A stretch of 64,000 bases of DNA from Eikenella corrodens. GTDB taxonomy: Bacteria > Pseudomonadota > Gammaproteobacteria > Burkholderiales > Neisseriaceae. This document shows, in pieces, positions 7,986-16,857 of this stretch (positions are counted from its first letter, which is position 1; each line of letters begins with the position of its first letter). Both the position numbers and the translations under genes were made by a program. Where the stretch lies: positions 310,001-374,000 of the forward strand of contig NZ_LT906482.1 of NCBI RefSeq assembly GCF_900187105.1. Direction: 5' to 3'. Below the pieces are notes generated by a model, which was not told where the DNA came from, did no database searches, and saw only the letters and a list, made by a program, of their open reading frames with translations.

Positions 7986-10484
7986 CTATTTCGCCCGCCG
8001 CAGCAGGCGCAGGGCATTGGCGGAAACCAAGAGCGAGCTCAGGCTCATGCCCAGCGCGGCTACCCATGGCGTTACGCAGCCCGCCGCTGCCAGCGGCACC
8101 ATAATCAAGTTGTAGCCGGCCGCCCACCACAGGTTTTCGCGCACAATCCACGCGGTGCGTTTGGCTTGGGTGGTAAGGTAGGGCAGCGTGCGCATATTGC
8201 CGTTGAGCAGCAACACATCCGCCCCTTCGCGCGCCACATCGGCGCCTTCGGCCACGGCCACCGATACATCGGCCTGTGCCAGCACGGGCGCATCGTTGAT
8301 GCCGTCGCCCACCATCAGCACTTTATGCCCTTTTGCCTGCAAATCCTGCACATAAGCCAGCTTGTCTTCCGGCGTAGCTTCGGCGCGCACCGCATCCAGC
8401 GGCAAAGCGGCGGCCACGGCATCGGCTGCAGCCTGCCTGTCGCCGCTGAGCAGGTGCAGGCTCAAGCCCTGGCGTTTCCATTCGACCAGCATGGCCGGCA
8501 CTTCGGGTTTGGCTTGGTCTTGCAGTAGGAACACGGCGGCAAAGCCGGCTGCGCTGCCCAAATACACCGCGCCGCCGGTATGCTCGGCCTGCAAACTTTC
8601 AGGTAGCGTGCCCGAAAGTTCGGCCACGTAATCCAAACGGCCGATGCGCCATTGTTCCAGCTGCCCTTCATGCCGCACTTGCGCGCTGATGCCGTGCCCG
8701 GCGCGGTTTAAATAGTTTTCCGCTTCCAATGCCAAATTGGCGGGCGGCAGGTTGGCAATGGCGCGGGCGGCGGGGTGCTCGCTCTGCCGCTCGAGAAGTT
8801 GCGCCAGCGACACGGCCAAATCTTGACTGATGCCTTCGGCGGTGTGCACGGCGCATACGGCCAACTGGCCGGTGGTGAGCGTGCCGGTTTTATCCAGCAC
8901 CACGGTGTCGATTCGCGCCAAAGTTTCTAAGCTGTGCCCGCGGCTGATGAGTACGCCCTCGCCCGCCAAGTGGCCGGTGGAAGCCGCCAGCGCGGCAGGC
9001 GTGGCCAGCGACAAGGCGCACGGGCAGGTGGCCACCAAGAGCGACACGGTAATCCACAGCGCGGTTTGCACATCGGCATACCAAGCCCAGCCGGTAAACA
9101 CCAGCACGCCCAGCAGCAAAAGCGCGCCCACAAACCAAGCCGCATAACGGTCGGCCAGCTCTACCATGCGCGGTTTTTCCGCCAGCGCCCGATCCAGCAG
9201 GCGCACAATATGCGACAGCCGCGTTTGGCTGCCCGCCTGTTCCACGCGGATAATCAGCGGGCTGCCGCCGTTGAGCGTACCGGCGGTTACCGCATCGCCC
9301 GCCGCTTTCGGCACAGGCAGGCTCTCGCCGCTGAGCATGGCCTCGTTCGACTCGCTCTCGCCTTCCAGCACCACTCCGTCGGCCGGCAGCACCTCGCCCG
9401 GCTTCACCAGCAGCACTTCGCCACCCGACAACCGCGCCACCACCGCCTCTTCCACCCACGCCGTATCCGGATAATCCGGCAACCGGTGGCAAAACGCCGG
9501 CACCAACTTCACCAGCCGCTCGGCCGCATCGCCCGCCTTGCGCCGCGCCAGCTGTTCCAAATAGCGGCCGCCCAACAGCAGGAACACAAACATCGACACC
9601 GAATCGAAGTAAATCCCCTCTTCCCTCCCCTGAAACAGCGCCCAAAGGCTACCTGAAAACGCCGCCGCAATCGAAATCGCCACCGGCGTATCCATGCCCG
9701 CGCGGCGGTTTTTCCAATCGCGCCACGCCCCTTTGAAAAAGGGCACTGCCGAATACAGCAACACCGGCAGCGTGAGAATCATGCTCGCCCAATGCAGCAT
9801 CCACAAAAAACGCGGCTCAATTTCCCCTGCATGCAGATAAGTGGGCACCACATACATCATCACCTGCATCATGGCCAGCCCGGCCACCCATAAGCGCGTG
9901 AGCGCCTGCTTTCGCTCCGCTGCTGCCTGCGTCTCCATCCGCTGCGCGTCATAAGGCGAAGCCTCATAGCCGCTCTGGCGCACCCGCAGCAAAATGTCCG
10001 ACAGCGCCACCTGCGAGCAGTCCCACGCCACCCGCGCGCGCAGCGTGCTGTAGTTGATTTCCGCACGCAGCACGCCCGAAAGCCGCAGAAGCTGCTGCTC
10101 AATCAGCCACACGCAGGCCGCACAAGTTACCCCACCCAGCATCAGCACCGCCTCACGCTCGTTTTCCGCCTTCACTTCCACAAATTCCGCCTGCACGTCC
10201 GGCAGGTCGTACAGTTTCAGCTGTTCCAACACTTCCGGCGGCGGCAACACCGCCTGCTCCGCCTCCGCCGTGCGGCGGTGGTAATAGCTGCCCAGCCCGG
10301 CGGCAATAATGCTCTGCGCCACCGCCTGGCAGCCCGCGCAACAGGCCGGATGGCGCGCGCCTTCAAATTCAATCGGCAAATCCAAGCCGCGCGGCACGGG
10401 CAGGCCGCAGTGGAAACAGGTTTCGGCTTGGGTTTGGGTTTCGGCTTGGGTTTGGGTTTCGGATGGGGATTCGGTGTAACTCAT
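7986..10484 (-). CDS. ccoI: Copper-translocating P-type ATPase, CcoI/FixI type
   Basis: This 832-residue P1B ATPase of the inner membrane has an N-terminal cysteine-rich domain (CFHC at 23-26, and C48, C49 and C52), an HMA domain with CAAC at 121-124, the CPC membrane motif at 487-489, and the phosphorylation site DKTGT at 531-535. The N-terminal metal-binding domain and the overall order fit CcoI/FixI, which loads copper into cbb3-type cytochrome oxidase. The ATG at 10484 is preferred; the longer frame to 10541 is an artefact that translates an uptake sequence (FQVAY). Residues 11-22 are a duplicated TQTQAE motif from an 18-bp DNA repeat. One uptake sequence inside the gene encodes SGSL in the third membrane region. 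Confidence 0.93.
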   Translation of the reverse strand: MSYTESPSETQTQAETQTQAETCFHCGLPVPRGLDLPIEFEGARHPACCAGCQAVAQSIIAAGLGSYYHRRTAEAEQAVLPPPEVLEQLKLYDLPDVQAEFVEVKAENEREAVLMLGGVTCAACVWLIEQQLLRLSGVLRAEINYSTLRARVAWDCSQVALSDILLRVRQSGYEASPYDAQRMETQAAAERKQALTRLWVAGLAMMQVMMYVVPTYLHAGEIEPRFLWMLHWASMILTLPVLLYSAVPFFKGAWRDWKNRRAGMDTPVAISIAAAFSGSLWALFQGREEGIYFDSVSMFVFLLLGGRYLEQLARRKAGDAAERLVKLVPAFCHRLPDYPDTAWVEEAVVARLSGGEVLLVKPGEVLPADGVVLEGESESNEAMLSGESLPVPKAAGDAVTAGTLNGGSPLIIRVEQAGSQTRLSHIVRLLDRALAEKPRMVELADRYAAWFVGALLLLGVLVFTGWAWYADVQTALWITVSLLVATCPCALSLATPAALAASTGHLAGEGVLISRGHSLETLARIDTVVLDKTGTLTTGQLAVCAVHTAEGISQDLAVSLAQLLERQSEHPAARAIANLPPANLALEAENYLNRAGHGISAQVRHEGQLEQWRIGRLDYVAELSGTLPESLQAEHTGGAVYLGSAAGFAAVFLLQDQAKPEVPAMLVEWKRQGLSLHLLSGDRQAAADAVAAALPLDAVRAEATPEDKLAYVQDLQAKGHKVLMVGDGINDAPVLAQADVSVAVAEGADVAREGADVLLLNGNMRTLPYLTTQAKRTAWIVRENLWWAAGYNLIMVPLAAAGCVTPWVAALGMSLSSLLVSANALRLLRRAK
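10421..10456. repeat. 18-bp tandem repeat in the ccoI start region
   Basis: TTTCGGCTTGGGTTTGGG occurs twice in a row (10421-10438 and 10439-10456), with a decayed third copy after it. It encodes TQTQAE in ccoI, so copy-number change would keep the frame. Confidence 0.85.
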
Positions 10485-10640
10485 GATGGATGTGTTTAAG
10501 TGGCGGGAACGGCGCGGATTATAGGCTACCTGAAAACTCAATGCAGCGGAGTTTCGGTAAAATGAACCTTTCAGGTAGCTTATTCAACAGCCAAGCTGAT
10601 ATACAAATATATAAATAGATTAAAACAAAAGTATCAATAA

Positions 10641-10669
10641 TTGACAGAACCTTTACCAGCTCTTATTCT
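10641..10669 (+). promoter_or_regulatory. Predicted sigma-70 promoter of the DASS transporter gene
   Basis: TTGACA (10641-10646) is a perfect -35 box and TATTCT (10664-10669) a fair -10 box, with 17 bp between them. It lies about 80 bp before the start codon in an AT-rich stretch. Confidence 0.65.
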
Positions 10670-10751
10670 GCCGCCGTGAGTGAACACACACTCATGGTTG
10701 AAACAATAAAAACGTGAAGATAAAGCTTAACCACCTTGATGGAGAGGATTA

Positions 10752-12173
10752 ATGAACTTCCTAGAGAACCCAAGCCAAACCAATTTGCCAGAAAACTTTG
10801 AGCTGCAAAGTGCGCAAGTACCGGTAACCAGCTTTCGCGGGCTGATTATCGCCATTATTGCGGCCGTGATATCTGCTATTGCCTACCAAATTCTGCCCTA
10901 TGGGCATTTTCCCAATGCCGGACTGACTATTTTGCTGTTTGTGGCCATTTTATGGTTTACCGAAGCGGTGCACATCACCGTTACCGCGCTTACGGTGCCA
11001 CTATTAGCGATTTTCTTCAAAATTCCGGATATGGGCACCAAAGAAGCCTTTGCCGGCTTTTCCGATCCGATTATTTATGTGTTTTTCGGCGGTTTCGCGC
11101 TGGCGGCAGCCATGCACGTGCAGCGGCTGGATAGAAAAATCGCCATGCTGGTGATTTCGCTCTCGCGCGGCAATATGCTGGCGGCGGTGATGATGGTGTT
11201 TGCCGTTACCACCGGCCTTTCCATGTGGATCAGCAACACCGCCACCGCCGCGATGATGCTGCCGTTGGCCATGGGGCTGATGGGACACGTCGATAAGGAA
11301 AAGGACCGCAAAACTTATGTATTCGTGCTGCTGGGCATTGCCTACTGCGCCAGTATCGGCGGTTTGGGCACGCTGGTGGGCTCGCCGCCCAATGCGATTG
11401 CCGCCAAAGCGCTCAATTTGGACTTCGCCGGCTGGATGAAGCACGGCCTGCCGATGATGCTGGTGTTGCTGCCGCTGATGCTGTTTTCCCTGTTTGTGGT
11501 GTTGAAACCGAACTTTGCCGAAAAAGTGGATTTCCAACAAAAAGAAGACATTCCGTGGACCTTGCACCGCGTGATTACCGTCATCATTTTTGTGATTACT
11601 GCACTGTGCTGGATTTTTGGCGGAGAGCTGGGCAAAGCCACCGGCATCAAATCCATCGACAGCTTCATCGCCATGGTGGCGGCTGTGGCCGTGGTGATGT
11701 TTGGTGTGGTGAGCTGGCGCGAAGTGGCACGCAACACCGACTGGGGTACGCTGATGCTGTTCGGCGGCGGCATCACCCTTTCCGTATTAATGGAAAAATC
11801 CGGTGCTTCTGCCGCCTTGGGTAATGAAGTGGCGGCTTCTTTCGGCCATGCTTCTCCCTTGGTGATTATCTTGGTAGTGGCCGCGTTCATCATCTTCCTC
11901 ACCGAATTCACCAGCAACACCGCCTCTGCCGCACTATTGGTACCGGTATTTGCCACCATTGCCGCCAAAATGGGCATGAATCAGGAAGTGTTGGTGCTGA
12001 TTATCGGCATCGGTGCATCTTGTGCCTTTATGTTGCCCGTGGCCACGCCGCCCAATGCGATTGTGTTTGGCTCGGGGCTGATTAAGCAGAAAGAAATGAT
12101 GCAGGTTGGCTTCCTGCTGAATATCCTATCCATCATCGTGGTATCGGCTTGGGCATACTTCTTCTTGACTTAA
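10752..12173 (+). CDS. DASS family anion/dicarboxylate:sodium symporter
   Basis: This 473-residue inner-membrane protein belongs to the divalent anion:sodium symporter (SLC13/DASS) family, which takes up C4 dicarboxylates, citrate, sulfate or phosphate. Features include many membrane spans, the ILWFTEAVHITVTAL segment near residue 70, a first SNT motif (WISNTATAAMML), and a second one (FTSNTASAALLVP). The two SNT motifs bind sodium and substrate in characterised members. A strong ribosome site (GGAGAGG) precedes the ATG. The gene stands alone with its own promoter and a terminator. The substrate is not determined by sequence; a dicarboxylate is most likely. Confidence 0.92.
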   Translation: MNFLENPSQTNLPENFELQSAQVPVTSFRGLIIAIIAAVISAIAYQILPYGHFPNAGLTILLFVAILWFTEAVHITVTALTVPLLAIFFKIPDMGTKEAFAGFSDPIIYVFFGGFALAAAMHVQRLDRKIAMLVISLSRGNMLAAVMMVFAVTTGLSMWISNTATAAMMLPLAMGLMGHVDKEKDRKTYVFVLLGIAYCASIGGLGTLVGSPPNAIAAKALNLDFAGWMKHGLPMMLVLLPLMLFSLFVVLKPNFAEKVDFQQKEDIPWTLHRVITVIIFVITALCWIFGGELGKATGIKSIDSFIAMVAAVAVVMFGVVSWREVARNTDWGTLMLFGGGITLSVLMEKSGASAALGNEVAASFGHASPLVIILVVAAFIIFLTEFTSNTASAALLVPVFATIAAKMGMNQEVLVLIIGIGASCAFMLPVATPPNAIVFGSGLIKQKEMMQVGFLLNILSIIVVSAWAYFFLT

Positions 12174-12180
12174 CAAGAAT

Positions 12181-12220
12181 AAGCCCGGCAGCTACACTGG
12201 ATTAACAGCTTGCCGGGCTT
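12181..12220 (+). terminator. Hairpin terminator after the DASS gene
   Basis: AAGCCCGGCA (12181-12190) pairs perfectly with TGCCGGGCTT (12211-12220), and AGC/GCT extends the stem. It begins 8 bp after the stop codon. The T tail is weak. Confidence 0.65.
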
Positions 12221-12248
12221 ACTCCTGCTATACCCATCGCATTGAAAG

Positions 12249-12276
12249 AGGCTACCTGAAAATTTTCAGGTAGCCT
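12249..12276. terminator. Tight inverted eikDUS hairpin
   Basis: AGGCTACCTGAA (12249-12260) and TTCAGGTAGCCT (12265-12276) are separated by only 4 bases. The hairpin lies between the convergent DASS gene and the small secreted protein gene. Confidence 0.65.
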
Positions 12277-12330
12277 CTTCTTGATCAGCAGCTTACTTCT
12301 TAGACTGGCAAAGCCAGCATAGTTTTCTCC

Positions 12331-12843
12331 TTACCGCTCCCAGCTTGCCGGAAATGGTCTTTTCTGCGACACGGGTGCGAACTCAAACACTTTTCTACGT
12401 GCATTCCATTGCAGCGGGCGAATGCAGTTGTCGTATTGGGCTCGCACCCTACCACGCGTATTTTGCCCGCAGTATGCCCCACCCACGCCTAAATACAGGC
12501 GGCCGTTTATCATCCGCGCCCCTATTGCGCCATTACTAAACACCTCCTTGGCCGAGCCGTCCGGCTGCCCTGCAAACACGGTTACCGGCCAACCACCAGA
12601 GCCGCCCAAATCAGCACCGCCGGCGCACACAGTTTCGCCCGAATCATAAACATAATCTGGGTATCCATCACCATTCAAATCAATGATTTGTATTGCTTTA
12701 CTATAAGAAAACCGCCCACCCGAGCTACGGCAATTCTGCGTATCTTCATTAATTGCCCGTTGCACCACAACTGGCAATTTAGCGGCAACAAATGAAGTTG
12801 TCAGACCCAATACGGCAGCTAAAACCAATTTTTTCATCTTCAT
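12331..12843 (-). CDS. Secreted protein of unknown function with an EF-hand-like loop
   Basis: The product is 170 residues with a clear signal peptide (MKMKKLVLAAVLGLTTSFVAA). The ATG at 12843 has GGAG upstream. I do not recognise a named family. The segment IDLNGDGYPDYVYDS is a calcium-binding-loop-like or FG-GAP-like motif (Asp, Asn, Asp, Tyr, Asp). Four cysteines (in NCRSSGG, TVCAGG, AYCGQ and NCIRP) suggest disulfides in the periplasm or outside the cell. It stands between two terminator-like hairpins and so is probably transcribed alone. Confidence 0.75.
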   Translation of the reverse strand: MKMKKLVLAAVLGLTTSFVAAKLPVVVQRAINEDTQNCRSSGGRFSYSKAIQIIDLNGDGYPDYVYDSGETVCAGGADLGGSGGWPVTVFAGQPDGSAKEVFSNGAIGARMINGRLYLGVGGAYCGQNTRGRVRAQYDNCIRPLQWNARRKVFEFAPVSQKRPFPASWER

Positions 12844-12915
12844 AGCTATCTCCAAAAAATAGTTAAACAATACAAGGCAAAGATGCGCAAACCAGCCCAC
12901 ATCCACCGAACATAA

Positions 12916-12947
12916 AGGCTACCTGAAAATCTTATTTCAGGTAGCCT
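12916..12947 (-). terminator. Inverted eikDUS terminator after prfC
   Basis: AGGCTACCTGAA (12916-12927) and TTCAGGTAGCCT (12936-12947) form a hairpin with an 8-base loop directly after the prfC stop codon. Confidence 0.65.
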
Positions 12948-12952
12948 CTTTA

Positions 12953-14548
12953 TCAACTCAGCTTCGCCGCATGTTCCCTGGTTTCATGGAACACAATATC
13001 CGGCCAGCGTTCCTGCGTCAGGTTCAAATTCACGCGGTTAGGCGCGAGGTAGGCGAGGTTGCCGCCTGCGTCCACAGCCAGATTGCCCGCATTGGCTTTT
13101 TCAAACTCCGCCAGCTTTTTCTTGTCTTCGCACGATACCCAGCGCGCCGACCAGATGGATGCGCTGTCGAACACGGCTTCTACGCCGTATTCGTTGGCGA
13201 GTCGCGAGGTAACGACTTCAAACTGCAACACGCCGACCGCGCCCAAAATCAAATCTGCGCCGCTCATCGGTTTGAAGACTTGAACCGCACCTTCTTCGCC
13301 GAGTTGTTGCAAACCTTTTTGCAGTTGCTTGATTTTCAGTGGGTTTTTAATTCGGACGCTGCGGAACAGTTCGGGTGCGAAGAAGGGGATGCCGGTGAAT
13401 GCCAGTTGTTCGCCTTCGGAGAAGCTGTCGCCGATTTGGATGTTGCCGTGATTCGGGATGCCGATGATGTCGCCCGCGTAGGCTTCTTCCACCAGCTCGC
13501 GGTCGTGCGACATAAATGTAACCACGCTGGACGCGGCGATTTCGCGGTTGATGCGCAGGTGTTTCATCTTCATGCCGCGCTCGAATTTACCGGAGCAGAC
13601 GCGTAAAAAGGCGATGCGGTCGCGGTGTTTCGGATCCATATTGGCTTGGATTTTAAAGATAAATCCGGAAAATTTCGGCTCGTCCGGCTCGACCATGCGC
13701 ACGGTCGCGTCGCGCGGTTTCGGCGCGGGCGCCCAGTCAATCAATGAATTGAGGATTTCCTGAATGCCGAAGTTGTTAATCGCCGAGCCGAAGAACACGG
13801 GCGTGAGCTCGCCGGCGAGAAATTCGTCGAGATTAAATTCGTTAGATGCCGCCTGCACCAATTCGATTTCGTCGCGCAACTGCTGGATTTCCAGCGGAAA
13901 GCGTTGTTCCAATTCGGGATTATTGATGCCTTTGATGATGTCGAACTCGTGCGGCAAACGTTCGCCGCCCGCGTCGAAGAGATAGATTTCGTCGTTCAGG
14001 ATGTGGTACACGCCTTTGAAGTTTTTGCCCATGCCGATGGGCCAAGTAACGGGCGCGCAGCGGATTTTTAAAATATTTTCTACTTCGTCCAGCAATTCCA
14101 AAGAGTCGCGCACTTCGCGGTCGTATTTGTTCATGAACGTCACAATCGGCGTATTGCGCAGGCGGCAGACGTTCAAGAGTTTGATGGTTTGCGCTTCCAC
14201 TCCTTTTGCCGCGTCAATGACCATCAACGCGCTGTCCACGGCGGTCAAAACGCGGTAGGTGTCTTCGGAGAAGTCTTGGTGTCCCGGCGTGTCCAAGAGG
14301 TTGACGGTGTGGTCTTTGTAGTCGAACTGCATCACGCTTGATGCCACGGAAATGCCGCGCTGCTTCTCGATTTCCATCCAGTCGGAGGTGGCGAATTTGC
14401 CGGTTTTCTTGCCTTTTACCGTACCCGCGCTTTGAATCGCACCTGAAAACAGCAAGAGTTTTTCGGTCAGCGTGGTTTTACCCGCGTCGGGGTGGGAGAT
14501 GATGGCAAACGTGCGGCGGCGGCGCACTTGGTCTGGAATATTAGACAT
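12953..14548 (-). CDS. prfC: Peptide chain release factor 3 (RF3)
   Basis: This is a 531-residue translational GTPase. It shows the P-loop [15 protein letters not shown] near residue 20, switch regions with [11 protein letters not shown] and [14 protein letters not shown], and the NKYD guanine-recognition motif (FMNKYDRE). RF3 removes RF1/RF2 from ribosomes after termination. The length and domain order are normal (E. coli RF3 has 529 residues). The gene contains no uptake sequence. It is divergent from xseA. Confidence 0.97.
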   Translation of the reverse strand: MSNIPDQVRRRRTFAIISHPDAGKTTLTEKLLLFSGAIQSAGTVKGKKTGKFATSDWMEIEKQRGISVASSVMQFDYKDHTVNLLDTPGHQDFSEDTYRVLTAVDSALMVIDAAKGVEAQTIKLLNVCRLRNTPIVTFMNKYDREVRDSLELLDEVENILKIRCAPVTWPIGMGKNFKGVYHILNDEIYLFDAGGERLPHEFDIIKGINNPELEQRFPLEIQQLRDEIELVQAASNEFNLDEFLAGELTPVFFGSAINNFGIQEILNSLIDWAPAPKPRDATVRMVEPDEPKFSGFIFKIQANMDPKHRDRIAFLRVCSGKFERGMKMKHLRINREIAASSVVTFMSHDRELVEEAYAGDIIGIPNHGNIQIGDSFSEGEQLAFTGIPFFAPELFRSVRIKNPLKIKQLQKGLQQLGEEGAVQVFKPMSGADLILGAVGVLQFEVVTSRLANEYGVEAVFDSASIWSARWVSCEDKKKLAEFEKANAGNLAVDAGGNLAYLAPNRVNLNLTQERWPDIVFHETREHAAKLS

Positions 14549-14714
14549 GGCGGAAAATCCGAATTGAAAATGGCGTATTTTAACATATTGCGGCGTAGGG
14601 AAAGGCTACCGGAAAATATGGACAGCAACGAAGTTAAAAATCTATCCGCCCGATTTTTCAGGTAGCCTTCCCCTTGTATAATGCCGCCTTTGTTTATTTT
14701 CCCGCCTTCTTGCC

Positions 14715-16067
14715 ATGTCCGACCTATTCGCCCCCGCCGCGCTTTCTGTTTCCGAGCTCAACCATTTGGCCAAAAACCTGCTGGAAGACCAGCTTGCCGG
14801 GTTGTGGGTGGGTGGAGAGGTGTCGAATTTGGTGAAGGCGGCGAGCGGGCACTATTATTTTGTTTTAAAAGACCAACGCGCCCAGGTGCGCTGCACTTTG
14901 TTTAAGCATGCCGCCCGTTCGCTGGCCGCGCTGCTGCGCGAGGGCGAGGAAGTGGAGGTGTTGGGCAAAATCACGCTGTATGAGGCGCGCGGGGAATTTC
15001 AGATTAACGTGCAGGAAGTGCGGCGCAAGGGGCTGGGGCAGCTGTTTGAGGCTTATGAGCGGCTGAAGCAGCGTCTTCAGGCGGAAGGCTTGTTCGATGC
15101 AGCACGCAAACGGCCTCTGCCTGCCGCGCCGCAGTGCATCGGCGTGGTCACCAGCCTAGCAGCGGCGGCATTGCGCGATGTGGTCACCACGTTGCGGCGG
15201 CGTGCGCCGGATGTGCGCGTGGTGGTATATCCCACAGCGGTGCAGGGCGCGGGCAGCGAGTTTCAGGTAGCCTCGGCTATTGCAGCGGCGGCGGAACACG
15301 CGCAGGCGGATGTGCTGATTGTGTGCCGTGGCGGGGGCAGCATTGAGGATTTGTGGGCGTTTAACGAAGAAGCGGCGGTGCGCGCGGTGGCGGCATCGCC
15401 GCTTCCGGTGGTAAGCGGGGTGGGGCACGAAACCGATTTCACGCTCACGGATTTCGCCGCCGACGTGCGCGCGCCCACGCCCACCGCCGCCGCCGAGCTG
15501 GCCAGCCCGAACCGTGCGGAGCAGCTGGACAAAATGTGCCGCCTGCACAGCCATATGCGCCACACGCTGCAACGGCGCTGCACAGACGCGGCGCAACGGC
15601 TTGACTGGCATGCCGCACAGTTGCGCCATCCACGCCAGAAATGGCAGGAACAGCAGACCGGCTTGTTGCGCAGCCGCCAAATGCTGGCTGACCATATGCT
15701 GCGCCACCTGCACCGCAAACAGGAGCAGCTGGCCTATTTGGCCGAGCTGTGCCGCCGCAGCCGGCCGCAAGTACAAACCGCTACGCGGCAGCTGCACACA
15801 CAGGCGGCACAACTCAACCGCCACATGGCCGCGCTCTTGGCGCAAAAACAAGCGCAATGCCAAAAGCAGGCGGGCATTTTGGATGCCCTCTCGCCGCAAC
15901 ACACGCTATCGCGCGGCTATAGCGTGATTACCGACCGTACAGGCAAAGTGGTGCGTGATGCGGGCAGGCTGCACAGCGGGCAGGTGTTGCAGCTGCATTT
16001 TGAAACCGGCACAGCCAAGGCGCAGGTGCTGCCGCAGCGTACCGGGCAGCAGGATTTGTTTGATTAG
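14715..16067 (+). CDS. xseA: Exodeoxyribonuclease VII large subunit
   Basis: This 450-residue protein has the N-terminal OB-fold (LSVSELNHLAKNLLEDQ, then WVGGEVSNLVKAASGHYYF), the central catalytic region (GVVTSLAAAALRDV, VYPTAVQGAGS, IVCRGGGSIEDLWAFN, VSGVGHETDFTL), and a long helical C-terminal part. It forms the large subunit of the single-strand DNA exonuclease with XseB; xseB is not in this window. An internal uptake sequence encodes EFQVAS at about residue 183. The C-terminal GYSVITD motif is present, so it looks complete. Confidence 0.96.
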   Translation: MSDLFAPAALSVSELNHLAKNLLEDQLAGLWVGGEVSNLVKAASGHYYFVLKDQRAQVRCTLFKHAARSLAALLREGEEVEVLGKITLYEARGEFQINVQEVRRKGLGQLFEAYERLKQRLQAEGLFDAARKRPLPAAPQCIGVVTSLAAAALRDVVTTLRRRAPDVRVVVYPTAVQGAGSEFQVASAIAAAAEHAQADVLIVCRGGGSIEDLWAFNEEAAVRAVAASPLPVVSGVGHETDFTLTDFAADVRAPTPTAAAELASPNRAEQLDKMCRLHSHMRHTLQRRCTDAAQRLDWHAAQLRHPRQKWQEQQTGLLRSRQMLADHMLRHLHRKQEQLAYLAELCRRSRPQVQTATRQLHTQAAQLNRHMAALLAQKQAQCQKQAGILDALSPQHTLSRGYSVITDRTGKVVRDAGRLHSGQVLQLHFETGTAKAQVLPQRTGQQDLFD

Positions 16068-16151
16068 CGCGTACAGAGATTGCTGCAGCAGTTTTTCCTG
16101 CGAAACAGCAAGCCCATGCAATTAAAAACATCATCGCTTGAGCTATCGTTT

Positions 16152-16184
16152 TTCAGGTAGCCTCTCTGCAAAAGGCTACCTGAA
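16152..16184. repeat. Inverted eikDUS pair downstream of xseA
   Basis: TTCAGGTAGCCT (16152-16163) and AGGCTACCTGAA (16173-16184) lie between the convergent xseA and the HMA-like gene. Confidence 0.6.
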
Positions 16185-16185
16185 A

Positions 16186-16217
16186 AAGCAAAACGGCTTC
16201 CGCAAAGGAAGCCGTTT
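16186..16217 (-). terminator. Rho-independent terminator of the HMA-like gene
   Basis: AAACGGCTTC (16191-16200) pairs perfectly with GAAGCCGTTT (16208-16217). Read on the minus strand, the stem is followed by TTTTGCTTTTT. It lies 22 bp past the end of the HMA-like gene. Confidence 0.8.
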
Positions 16218-16238
16218 GTGGTTGTTTGACCGATACGG

Positions 16239-16442
16239 TTATGCCACGGTAAAACCTTCTGCCGAGAGGGCGGCTTTGAATGCTTCAAGATCGAAGCCAT
16301 CACCGTGTGTAATCACTACGCGGCCGTCGTCATGATTGGCATTCACCATTCTCACACCCGCAACAGTTTCACCCTTCAGCACCAAGCGGTCTCCATCCGT
16401 TTTATTCTTCATACCGGACACTTGAATCAACATTTGTGGCAT
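16239..16442 (-). CDS. Small heavy-metal-associated-domain-like protein lacking the CxxC site
   Basis: This 67-residue protein starts at the ATG at 16442, with GAGG upstream (MPQMLIQVSGM). Its pattern of strands and helices (LIQVSGM..., GVRMVNAN, GRVVITH, FDLEAFKAALSAEGFTV) matches the ferredoxin-like fold of copper chaperones such as CopZ. In true members GMTCxxC follows the first strand. Here the sequence is SGMKNKTDGDRL, with no cysteine anywhere in the protein. It therefore probably cannot bind copper the usual way and may have another ligand or act as a regulatory domain. Its own hairpin terminator shows an independent transcript. Confidence 0.7.
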   Translation of the reverse strand: MPQMLIQVSGMKNKTDGDRLVLKGETVAGVRMVNANHDDGRVVITHGDGFDLEAFKAALSAEGFTVA

Positions 16443-16734
16443 ATTAACCTCTAAATAATGTAGTTGATTAAAAATAAACAGCTCTCCATACTGCACTGTT
16501 TTTGTACAATTATGCAGTATGCATCATAAAAAATATTGCCCAAATTCCTTACGCTTCCCACAACATCCTAGCTACATCAAACAGGCAATGTGCGCATTTT
16601 GCCTAGGTAGCGGCAACTTGTCCAGCATTATTCAAGGGAAAACTGCATTCGCGCTGCTCGGCACACAGCGGTACACCCTATGCTGCCACAGGCAGATTTG
16701 GTAAGATATTGATGGATACGAAAAGTTGAATAAC

Positions 16735-16838
16735 TATAGTGGATTAACTTCAAATCAGTAAGGTATTGGCTCCCCATGCTGTGTATATGTATTATTTGCA
16801 GCCGGCCGCCTTGTTCTGATTCTGGTTGGCTCACTATG
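16735..16838 (+). mobile_element. Correia-like element (CREE-like MITE), 104 bp, upstream of sdaA
   Basis: The left end TATAGTGGATTAAC matches the Correia repeat enclosed element terminus known from Neisseria. The right part (GCCTTGTTCTGATTCTGG, then CTCACTAT) matches the usual right side GCCTTGTCCTGATT...CCACTATA with several changes. The length, 104 bp, equals the short class of these elements. It ends 20 bp before the sdaA start codon, so it forms most of the sdaA leader. The middle is diverged. Confidence 0.7.
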
Positions 16839-16857
16839 AATTAAAGGGGTGGAAAAA

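Noticed and set aside
10485-10541. An upstream extension of ccoI
   Set aside because: The extra 19 residues begin with a translated uptake sequence (FQVAY) and run through the promoter region.
16519-16704. A short plus-strand gene before sdaA
   Set aside because: No ribosome site and no recognisable product; it runs toward the Correia-like element.
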